41,646 nucleotides of DNA, taken from positions 1 to 41,646 of the IMG/VR virus record IMGVR_UViG_3300035698_026476; one strand, written 5' to 3'. The position numbers were made by a program, and so were the translations under genes. The notes under the pieces are model-generated. The model made no database searches. It was not told where the DNA came from and saw nothing but the letters and a program-made list of their open reading frames with translations. This stretch comes from a virus. This document shows positions 6,909 to 13,473 of this stretch, one piece after another; the first letter of the stretch is position 1, and each line of letters begins with the position of its first letter.

Positions 6909-7719
6909 CATTCCAATCCATTGCATCCTGTACGGTCGTCCGGGAGCAGGAAAATCCACTTGTGCAGGCACCTTTCCCAAACCCATGTGGGTGGGCTTAT
7001 TTGACTCCCTCTCTAAGGCTCAACACCCCTTCTTCAGGTTGGGAGAAGTAAGTGGCCCATTCGATTTGGAAATCCATGGCGTCATCATCAAATGGTACTT
7101 GGTGAATACCCCGGATGGTCCCATCCATGTGGAGCTATTCCATGACTCCCCTTCAGTTCTGGAGACTGGCCGACCCGATGCATTCTCGAAGTTTCGTTTA
7201 AGGATGAGTACCCTTCATCATGAATTCGCCTATTGGAAATCAGGCGTCATAGATTCCATTACCTCCATGGCCCTGGCTGCCCGTCAAGAACATGAGAAAA
7301 TCTTCAACCCTCTTCCTGCAGGTAAGACCAAACAAACCCTAACCAAAGGGGATGGGGTTGATCCTCGCCATTGGTATGGAGGAGCCACCGATGACTTGGA
7401 GGAATATCTCGTAGTGAGAGCCAAGTCATTTCCCTTTAACTTGGTAGTCATTTGCCATATTGCGGTGGAGAAGAATGAACTCAATGGTCAACTTGTGCAA
7501 TCTGTGGCAGCTCCCGGCCGTCTATCCAAGAGTGAGTCCCTCCAGGCTAACTTTGCCGAACAATATCGGGTATATGTGGGAAAAGGTGAAGATGGGGAAC
7601 CCCTCCACATGTTGCAAACTCGAACTCGGGATGGATTCGCCGCCTCCACCGGAATAGGAGCCCCTGATCCATGTTGGCCTTCATTTGAAGGAATAACCTC
7701 ATTAATGGGGAAGGGATAG
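6901..7719 (+). CDS. Sak4-like RecA-fold ATPase
   Basis: A 272-residue ATPase with Walker A GRPGAGKST at residues 12-20 near the very N-terminus, as in phage Sak4/RecA-like annealing ATPases, and a Walker B-like GVIDSITSM around residue 117. Length and neighbours (Cas4-like nuclease upstream, candidate ssDNA-binding protein downstream) fit the Sak4 recombination module, in which the ATPase works with SSB to anneal single strands. It begins inside the preceding gene. A RecA/RAD51-type strand-exchange role is the alternative. Confidence 0.8.
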   Translation: MINIPIHCILYGRPGAGKSTCAGTFPKPMWVGLFDSLSKAQHPFFRLGEVSGPFDLEIHGVIIKWYLVNTPDGPIHVELFHDSPSVLETGRPDAFSKFRLRMSTLHHEFAYWKSGVIDSITSMALAARQEHEKIFNPLPAGKTKQTLTKGDGVDPRHWYGGATDDLEEYLVVRAKSFPFNLVVICHIAVEKNELNGQLVQSVAAPGRLSKSESLQANFAEQYRVYVGKGEDGEPLHMLQTRTRDGFAASTGIGAPDPCWPSFEGITSLMGKG

Positions 7720-7728
7720 GAGGGTGGA

Positions 7729-7935
7729 ATGACTAGATGGAATGAAGAAATGGAAGAATACCTTCTCACCCAAACCGCCTCCTCTCAACTTGCTATCCAA
7801 GTATCCGATGGGGATGAGGAATGGTGGCTCCCTCGGAATAGGGTGAATATAATCGAGGAGGAGAAACACCTCCTCACCCATAGAATCCTGGTGGAGATCC
7901 CAAATTGGCTTGCCCTGGATAAAGGCATCATCTAA
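7729..7935 (+). CDS. small acidic hypothetical protein
   Basis: A 68-residue ORF with AGGAGG six bases before ATG. Acidic and Trp-containing (VSDGDEEWWLPRNRV). It follows the ATPase by nine bases, so probably co-translated. No family is recognised. Confidence 0.65.
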   Translation: MTRWNEEMEEYLLTQTASSQLAIQVSDGDEEWWLPRNRVNIIEEEKHLLTHRILVEIPNWLALDKGII

Positions 7936-7936
7936 A

Positions 7937-8197
7937 ATGAAAGTCAAAACGTGTCCTCGTTGCGGCATAGAGTTAGTATTATTAGAGGAATTTTTTATAG
8001 GCACGAAAAGAAAAAAATCTTCTTTTTATTATATTTGCCCTAATTGTGAAGACGAATTTACAGGTAAAAGTGTTCTGGTTAAAAGATATCTTAATATTTT
8101 ATATTTAGATGAACAAATAGAAAGAATACAAACATCAGGTAACGCCTATAACAATTTTTTACCTTTAAATGAAGAGGAAGGAGGTGACTTTATCTAG
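7937..8197 (+). CDS. zinc-ribbon protein, AT-rich gene
   Basis: The ATG at 7937 begins directly at the ribbon (MKVKTCPRCGIEL); the upstream extension to 7910 would overlap the previous gene. The 86-residue product has CPRC and CPNC knuckles about 30 residues apart, a standard zinc-ribbon spacing. Base composition is markedly more AT-rich than the ATPase and polymerase genes, suggesting a later insertion. Possibly DNA binding. Confidence 0.65.
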   Translation: MKVKTCPRCGIELVLLEEFFIGTKRKKSSFYYICPNCEDEFTGKSVLVKRYLNILYLDEQIERIQTSGNAYNNFLPLNEEEGGDFI

Positions 8198-8280
8198 ACT
8201 TATTTATACAATTTTTTTATCTATAGTATTTACTTTACTTTTATGTACGCTATTAACCCTAACTAAAAGGAACAATCAAA

Positions 8281-8969
8281 TGACACTATGGCCATCGCAA
8301 CAAATTGACACATCGTTTACACTCCCCACGGGAGATTTTCAATTCCTCTGTGATACCCCGGAGATCGTTCGCACCAAAGACACCAACAAATTAATGGTGA
8401 GGATCCTGTGGCTTGCGGAAGAACCCTCCTCCCATAAAGGCCGGAAGCACACGGAATGGTATGTGGTAGCAGGAGATAACCCGGAAGAGGTTGACGCAAA
8501 CTGCATGGGAGCCAAGAACTTCAAGAGGTGCCTGGAATCCTGCCAAGTACCAGAACCGGAAACCCTTGAATTGGCTGTGGCGGCCCTCAAGGGTTCCAGG
8601 TGTGTGATTTCCATCCTTCGGTATACAGAAGAGGAAGGTCAACGGAAGGGCCAGGATGCCAACAGGATCCTCAATTATTTCAAAATCGGCCAAAGAACCC
8701 CCCTCGTTAAGGAGGATCTCCAGGGAGCAGGTGGGATGAAAGTACCGGGAATGCCCCAAGGAATGGCACCTCCAGGAGTCCCACTTACAGGCGCCCCACC
8801 GGTAGCCCCACCAATAGTTCCGCCCGGACCTCCTGTAGTAGCACCACCCATAGCACCCCCCGGAGGGGCAATTCAAGAGCCCATGATTCCATGTCCTAAG
8901 TGTGGAGTGGCGTTTCCGTCCTCACAGATTGGACCCCATATCGTGAGTTGTGTGGGACCTACAGTTTAG
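8281..8969 (+). CDS. candidate ssDNA-binding (DUF669-like) protein with proline-rich tail and zinc finger
   Basis: The frame is open from 8169, but the ATG at 8281 has AAAGGAAC upstream and starts the folded part, giving 229 residues. The N-terminal ~140 residues (GDFQFLCDTPEIVRTKDTNK..., later ISILRYTEEEGQRKGQDANR) resemble DUF669-type phage proteins found beside Sak4-like ATPases, thought to bind ssDNA. Then come about 50 residues dominated by Pro, Gly, Ala and Val, and a terminal zinc finger (CPKCG ... H ... C). The first 37 codons upstream would add a transmembrane segment if used. Family assignment is from memory. Confidence 0.6.
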
Positions 8970-9001
8970 GTGAGATAAGATAGTTAACCCAACAATAGAT
9001 A

Positions 9002-9028
9002 GGGAGGAGGAGGATCAACTCTCCTCCC
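9002..9028 (+). promoter_or_regulatory. intergenic hairpin
   Basis: GGGAGGAG pairs perfectly with CTCCTCCC across an 11-base loop, between the ssDNA-binding candidate and the next gene. No T-run follows, so it is more likely an RNA-processing, stability or attenuation element than a terminator. The 5' arm is itself Shine-Dalgarno-like. Confidence 0.45.
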
Positions 9029-9049
9029 TCTCGAAAGGATAGGACATAG

Positions 9050-9784
9050 ATGAATCAACTAATAGATATCACCCCCCAAACAACCCCAGAACAGAAGGCC
9101 ATTCAAGAGAGTGGTCAAAGTGTAGGTGCCGATCCCCGTTTCATAGAATGCCTTATGAAGCTCGCTCAATATAAGACCGCCAACTCATCCTTAGATGTAA
9201 CCGAAGATAACATCGGATATGCTGTGGATATCTTCTCAGGAGTTAAGGGGGTTATCAAGGACGCCGATAAGATGAAGAAGGAGGTCCTTGCATTCCCTAA
9301 GGCGTATGTATCTTCAGTGAATGGAATGTTTAAGCCGATCAAGGACGGCCTGGATTCCATCCGTAGATCCCTGGGGGAAAAGATTGACCGTCAAAAGCAA
9401 ATCCAGGAAACCGCAGAAAGAGCCCTCTATGAAGCTGCCTTGGAGGAGCAGAAGAAAAACGAACTTGAGGGTCAAATCCCTGTCCTAGGTGAGGGAACCT
9501 ATGAGGAGAGTGGATCAATGGAACCGATCAAAGCCCCCTCGAACATCCTAGAGTCGGATAGCGGAAATAAAGTCCACACCCGGACCGAGTTGAAGGTAGA
9601 AGTGACCGATAAGCTCAAGTTGTTGAAATCGATCATCTCCACCGCTAAAGGAAATGGTGACTTAGGGATCGACCTCATTGATATCCGCCAAGCCGACCTC
9701 AAGAGGGTCGTCAAGGAACGGGGTGGAATGAAAGGACGGAAAATCCCCGGAGTAACTGTGACCGAGAAAACCCTAACCATCTAA
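9050..9784 (+). CDS. coiled-coil protein of the replication module
   Basis: A 244-residue protein with AAAGGATAGG upstream. The middle (about residues 65-140) is helical and charged, with DKMKKEVLAFPKAYVSSVN and EKIDRQKQIQETAERALYEA, likely coiled coil. The C-terminus ends in IPGVTVTEKTLTI, resembling the end of phage proteins I recall next to single-strand annealing modules. No catalytic motif. It lies directly before the polymerase. Function unknown; possibly a recombination or nuclease-modulating partner. Confidence 0.65.
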   Translation: MNQLIDITPQTTPEQKAIQESGQSVGADPRFIECLMKLAQYKTANSSLDVTEDNIGYAVDIFSGVKGVIKDADKMKKEVLAFPKAYVSSVNGMFKPIKDGLDSIRRSLGEKIDRQKQIQETAERALYEAALEEQKKNELEGQIPVLGEGTYEESGSMEPIKAPSNILESDSGNKVHTRTELKVEVTDKLKLLKSIISTAKGNGDLGIDLIDIRQADLKRVVKERGGMKGRKIPGVTVTEKTLTI

Positions 9785-9802
9785 AGAGGAGACTCCACCC
9801 CA

Positions 9803-12274
9803 ATGAAACTTATTCCCCCTATCGGGCCCCTTGATGCATCGATCCTCCTTATAGGAGAGTTCCCTTCTCAAACTGAAGAACACCTTAGGGAGCCATTCTC
9901 AGGATCAAGTGGGGGACTCCTTAAACAGATATGGGCAGAAGTGGGCCTCATCAAGGATAATCTCCGAATAGATAACTTCCTCCAGTTCCGCCCCCATAAG
10001 AATACCATCTCATCGGTTCCGGAGGGTGTTTTAGAGAGTGCAACTTATCAACTCCACCAACGGATTGCCGCCCTGAAAGATCCCCTCGTTATTGTGCCTA
10101 CGGGAAATTACCCCTTGTTTGCCCTTACTGGAAAGGGAAAGGTAAAAGCCGCCTATAGGAAGAAATTTGGCTCATTCCTCTCTTCCACAACCAAGGCAGA
10201 GAAGGCTGCTTCCATTCACTCCCTTAGGGGGTCAGTTTACTTCTATGAGGATCTCAACGGTAGGAGGATCAAAGTCATCCCTACGATCCACCCCAAGGAT
10301 GTCCTGAAGATGTACAAATATAAGAAGCGAACCATCCGGGATTGGAAGTTGGTGGAGAGTGAGTCCCGGAGGAGATTTTATCCCACCCCCATTCGTCGCC
10401 ACTATGTGAATGATTCTACTGAAGTAGTAGAGAGATTCGCCTCCAAGGTCCGAACCTACAGGGGTGACCTTAAACTATCCATCGACATCGAAACATGGGG
10501 TGGGAGGTTGAATTGTGTGGGGTTCGCATACAGAGGGGAAGAATCCCTAACCATCGACCTCACCTCCAACCGGGATTTGTGGTTTCCATATGTTCGACGA
10601 TTATGCGAGGAGAAGGTGGATAAGATATTCCAAGGAGGATGGTATGACTATTATTGGCTCCTTCGGAAGGGAATAAAGATGGTTCAGTATAAGTGGGACA
10701 CCCTTGCCATGCACCATTGCTTAGATCCCACAGAATCCCATGACCTTGCCTTCCTAGCCTCTTACTTCACCACAACCCCCTATTGGAAGGATGAAGCGAA
10801 AGAAGCCGAGGAGATCCGAAAAAACGTATCCTCTCAAGGGGAGCTATTAAAATACAATGGCTTGGATGTTTGTGTTACATGGGAGGTTCAAAGGCGTCTA
10901 GAGGGGTTACTAGAGGAGGCTGGACTACTTTCCACCTACCACTCCCTCTATCCTACCCTCTATCCAGGGATGCTCTCCATGATGACCCATGGGGTGAGGG
11001 TGGATCGTCCTCGTCAAAAGGAATGGTCGGTAAGGTTGGAGGAGGAATGTGCTCAAATCGTAGCCCAACTCAACACACGGGCTGGAATGAACCTCCTGGG
11101 GAAGAAGGACTTCTCCGGAGATAAGCTCAAGGCATTCTTTTATGCTCGCCTTAGGTGTCCTAAACAGTATGCCCAAATGGGTCGTAAGGGAGGCAAGGAA
11201 CGTGGCATAACCCTGGATGAGAAGGCTCTTAAGAAGTTGATAATGCGGTATCCTCAAAAGGCCGAACCATGGGCTTCCATGGTCCTTCGTCATAGGGGAA
11301 TGAAGAAGAAAACCTACGTTTTAAGGAAGGGTCCCGACTCCGACCATAGGGTGAGATGCACCTACCGACCTACAACCGAACAAGGTAGGTTGGCGTCTTC
11401 TAAGAACCCCTACCGAACAGGATATAATCTCCAAAACATCGAACGGGAGAAGGGGGGCATCCGAACCACCTTCCACCCGGACTTTGATGAGTGGATCTTC
11501 ATCAGGATTGATATGTCTCAGATTGAAGATAGGGAATGCAAGATGTACACAGGGATCGATCGGATGAGGGAACTCGCCAACCGTCACCCTACGGTCTACG
11601 ATGCCCATACAGAAAACGCCAAATTAATTTTTCAAAAGGATGATATATCCAAGGATGAACGGTATTTTGGAAAGAAGGTAGTCCATGGAGCTCAACGTCT
11701 CATGACCGGAGTTAGGGTATCTGAAGAGTTATTGAAGGAAAACATCATCAAATCCCCTCGATATTGCCAAAAGTTGATTGATACCTATTTAGAAAAGAAC
11801 TATGAAATAAAAGACAATTATTTTCCCTTTGTAGAGGAACAACTCTATGGCCCAGGAGTGTTCTATAATTCTTGGGGGAGGAGGTTCGATCTTAGGGGGT
11901 GTAGAAAAGATTCTGAAGCCCTCCGAAAGGCTTGTTCTTTCTATCTCCAAAGTGAATGTGCTGATTTGATGAACCAATGGGGGGTGAGGGCATCATATGA
12001 TCTCATCCGGGAGAATGGGTTGAGGGCGTGCCTAAATATGCAAGTCCATGATGAAGTTATTATCTCTTCCCCTCCAGAGGAAGCTCATTTCATCGTTTCC
12101 CATTTATTTGCATCCCTGGAGCAACCTAGGGAGATTAGGGGTGGAACCTTGGTTGTACCCGCAGAACTAATCATTTCTCGCTCATGGGATGGTGGTGTGG
12201 AATTCCCTAAACTGCCATCCTCGGATGAACTAAACGAAGGAATAAATCACCTATTCAAGGGGGAAGGGGTATGA
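9803..12274 (+). CDS. fused uracil-DNA glycosylase-like / 3'-5' exonuclease / family A DNA polymerase
   Basis: An 823-residue three-part enzyme. Residues 1-190 match family 4-type UDG motifs (LIGEFPSQTEEHLREPFSG, FRPHKNT, TIHPKDVLK) but lack the cysteines of the usual Fe-S cluster. Residues ~220-370 carry the DnaQ-like exonuclease: ExoI IDIETWG, ExoII GGWYDYYWL with WDT, ExoIII YNGLDV. The polymerase follows: motif A RIDMSQIEDRE near 568, finger motif GKKVVHGAQRLMTG near 622, motif C VHDEVI near 748. All catalytic acids are present. The finger helix departs from the usual K-x3-[FYH]-G-x2-YG by lacking the second Tyr. Replicative polymerase of this phage. Confidence 0.92.
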   Translation: MKLIPPIGPLDASILLIGEFPSQTEEHLREPFSGSSGGLLKQIWAEVGLIKDNLRIDNFLQFRPHKNTISSVPEGVLESATYQLHQRIAALKDPLVIVPTGNYPLFALTGKGKVKAAYRKKFGSFLSSTTKAEKAASIHSLRGSVYFYEDLNGRRIKVIPTIHPKDVLKMYKYKKRTIRDWKLVESESRRRFYPTPIRRHYVNDSTEVVERFASKVRTYRGDLKLSIDIETWGGRLNCVGFAYRGEESLTIDLTSNRDLWFPYVRRLCEEKVDKIFQGGWYDYYWLLRKGIKMVQYKWDTLAMHHCLDPTESHDLAFLASYFTTTPYWKDEAKEAEEIRKNVSSQGELLKYNGLDVCVTWEVQRRLEGLLEEAGLLSTYHSLYPTLYPGMLSMMTHGVRVDRPRQKEWSVRLEEECAQIVAQLNTRAGMNLLGKKDFSGDKLKAFFYARLRCPKQYAQMGRKGGKERGITLDEKALKKLIMRYPQKAEPWASMVLRHRGMKKKTYVLRKGPDSDHRVRCTYRPTTEQGRLASSKNPYRTGYNLQNIEREKGGIRTTFHPDFDEWIFIRIDMSQIEDRECKMYTGIDRMRELANRHPTVYDAHTENAKLIFQKDDISKDERYFGKKVVHGAQRLMTGVRVSEELLKENIIKSPRYCQKLIDTYLEKNYEIKDNYFPFVEEQLYGPGVFYNSWGRRFDLRGCRKDSEALRKACSFYLQSECADLMNQWGVRASYDLIRENGLRACLNMQVHDEVIISSPPEEAHFIVSHLFASLEQPREIRGGTLVVPAELIISRSWDGGVEFPKLPSSDELNEGINHLFKGEGV

Positions 12275-12277
12275 TAG

Positions 12278-12523
12278 ATGAAAACAACCGTAACAATAGA
12301 AATCGAAGTAGAGGTGGAGTTTGGTGTCAGCCTTTTTTGTAAGGGTTCAAGGGATTCCCTTTGTGGGGTGGCAGGAGCAGGACCTCCCCTTGAACCGGAC
12401 ACCCCTGCAGAACTCGAAGATATAACCCTTGAGTATCCTAGTTTCGATGCTCTTGACAAGGATACTCAAGAACACATTAAAAGTGAATGCTGGAACAGCC
12501 TAGCAGAGGAACTAGATAAATAA
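12278..12523 (+). CDS. small acidic hypothetical protein
   Basis: An 81-residue ORF three bases after the polymerase stop, with GGGGGAAGGGG upstream. Beta-like start (TTVTIEIEVEVEFGV), Gly/Pro-rich middle, acidic helical end. It may be coupled to the polymerase. Function unknown. Confidence 0.6.
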   Translation: MKTTVTIEIEVEVEFGVSLFCKGSRDSLCGVAGAGPPLEPDTPAELEDITLEYPSFDALDKDTQEHIKSECWNSLAEELDK

Positions 12524-12529
12524 TTTAAC

Positions 12530-12703
12530 AGGCCAGTTGTGTAATTGGAAACGCATATTATATTCAGGTATCGGTTAACATCGATACTGACGAGCATCGG
12601 ACAGTTAAACCGAAAACGCTGATACTGACTACTGGATTCAGTTAGTCAAAATATAATATCAACTGAAAAGTTGTCCCGGTTCGAATCCGGGCTGGCCTGA
12701 CCA
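12530..12703 (+). tRNA. tRNA-like RNA (class II, Leu-like) with ~82-nt structured insertion in the anticodon arm
   Basis: A 7-bp acceptor (AGGCCAG with CTGGCCT), extendable to 8 bp by C12529-G12699, is followed by a D arm (GTGT AATTGGAA ACGC, with the GG and A14 of tRNAs), a class II variable arm (CAACT GAAA AGTTG) and a perfect T arm (CCCGG TTCGAAT CCGGG), with CCA encoded at 12701. The anticodon stem is a 10-bp helix, 12555-12564 with 12650-12659, enclosing about 82 nt. Removing that piece leaves loop TTCAAAA, anticodon CAA (Leu), with A as discriminator if the acceptor is 8 bp. The spliced stem would still be two base pairs too long, so a decodable tRNA is not certain. Confidence 0.7.
12566..12647 (+). 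ncRNA. structured insertion inside the tRNA-like RNA, possible intron or ribozyme
   Basis: Hairpin 1: GTATCG 12568-12573 with CGATAC 12582-12587. Its loop GTTAAC (12574-12579) is complementary to GTTAAAC at 12604-12610, giving a possible pseudoknot. Hairpin 3: TGACTACTG 12626-12634 with CAG-T-TAGTCA 12639-12648, one bulge. At 82 nt it is far shorter than known group I introns, and no group I core was found. Boundaries are ambiguous by one base (a C at both ends). Splicing or cleavage is inference. Confidence 0.45.
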
Positions 12704-12709
12704 ATTAAG

Positions 12710-12822
12710 CCCCGCCCCCTTTTATTAATCTTATAAAGGAGGTGCGAAATATGATAATTATAGTAAGATACATTCCATTACCGAATTGTAGGTGAATTAT
12801 CAGCACATGAACCGGGGCGGGG
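12710..12822 (+). repeat. 9-bp GC inverted repeat enclosing a micro-ORF
   Basis: CCCCGCCCC at 12710-12718 is the exact reverse complement of GGGGCGGGG at 12814-12822. In RNA it would close a 95-nt loop containing a strong ribosome site and a 14-codon ORF. Such pure GC arms are out of place in this AT-rich stretch, suggesting selection for pairing. Confidence 0.5.
12751..12795 (+). CDS. 14-codon leader-like micro-ORF
   Basis: AAAGGAGGTG precedes ATG at a good distance, then MIIIVRYIPLPNCR and stop. It lies entirely inside the loop of the GC inverted repeat and upstream of the gene at 12853. A regulatory leader peptide is possible; chance is the alternative. Confidence 0.35.
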   Translation: MIIIVRYIPLPNCR

Positions 12823-12852
12823 ACCTTTATTTAAAGAGAGGGGGGATTTGAA

Positions 12853-13197
12853 ATGGATACAATATTAAAAGAAAAAGCTTTAAGCGTTATCAGAAACCAT
12901 GTGAATAGAAATCAAATGATTTGCGAAGAGGGCATACTTGATTCAATTCTATGTTCTTTCGTTGTTATTACTAAACCTGTAGCGAAGTACGGAGACACCG
13001 TTAGTGTGTTAAACTATAGAAAGCGCCCTGCTGAGTTTGAAATTGGGAAAGTAACCTCATATAAACTCAAGGGGATCAGGGACGATTTACAATGGCAGTA
13101 CGAGGTTGTTTTAGATAGAAAATCAGACTTAGATAACCCGATCTTTCTAATTGTAGGGGACAGCGATGTGGAAATAATTAATGATATTTTAGAATGA
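12853..13197 (+). CDS. hypothetical protein
   Basis: A 114-residue ORF with AGAGAGGGGGG upstream. It is AT-richer than polymerase and helicase, and the sequence has a helical N-terminus and beta-like middle (DTVSVLNYRKRPAEFEIGKV). Its TGA overlaps the next ATG. No motif is recognised; part of the island between polymerase and helicase. Confidence 0.65.
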   Translation: MDTILKEKALSVIRNHVNRNQMICEEGILDSILCSFVVITKPVAKYGDTVSVLNYRKRPAEFEIGKVTSYKLKGIRDDLQWQYEVVLDRKSDLDNPIFLIVGDSDVEIINDILE

Positions 13198-13316
13198 GAA
13201 CTCTATCTCTAAAATGCCCTCAATGCTGGCGAGTCTTTGAATACGAAATTAAATCAGTTAAGCAGAAGCATGTAATGTATAAATATTGCAGGACAACTTT
13301 TATTGTAGATAAATAA
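13194..13316 (+). CDS. 40-residue zinc-knuckle-like protein
   Basis: It starts in an ATGA overlap with the preceding gene. CPQCW at residues 9-13 and a later KYC give three cysteines; with H29 they could form a small zinc site. AT-rich. No family is recognised. Confidence 0.5.
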   Translation: MRTLSLKCPQCWRVFEYEIKSVKQKHVMYKYCRTTFIVDK

Positions 13317-13339
13317 GCGCAGGCCGCAAAGGAGAAACA

Positions 13340-13453
13340 ATGAACATGTTTGAATTCATGTCTAACAGCCCTATATTAACATTTTTTATCTTTTTAATTG
13401 TAGGAGAAGTAATTTTAAAAGTTGTGAATTTAATTATGAATGTTCTTAAATAA
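13340..13453 (+). CDS. 37-residue membrane peptide
   Basis: AAAGGAG lies seven bases before the ATG. The body from residue 11 is hydrophobic (PILTFFIFLIVGEVIL), a single transmembrane span with a short basic end. AT-rich neighbour of the helicase; function unknown. Confidence 0.5.
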   Translation: MNMFEFMSNSPILTFFIFLIVGEVILKVVNLIMNVLK

Positions 13454-13473
13454 GCCCAACCAACGGAGACCCC

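Noticed and set aside
8391-8876. 161-codon minus-strand ORF
   Set aside because: Antisense to the proline-rich repeat of the ssDNA-binding candidate; Gly/Trp/Tyr-rich translation is an artefact of the proline codons.
12589-12617. CTGACGAG and CGAAAAC words resembling a hammerhead ribozyme core
   Set aside because: The sequence between them does not form the required stem II and no properly placed cleavage site was found.
12626-12648. GACTA/TAGTC helix resembling group I intron P7
   Set aside because: Only about 11 bases separate the halves, too few for P3 and P8, and no other group I core element is seen; it is a simple hairpin.
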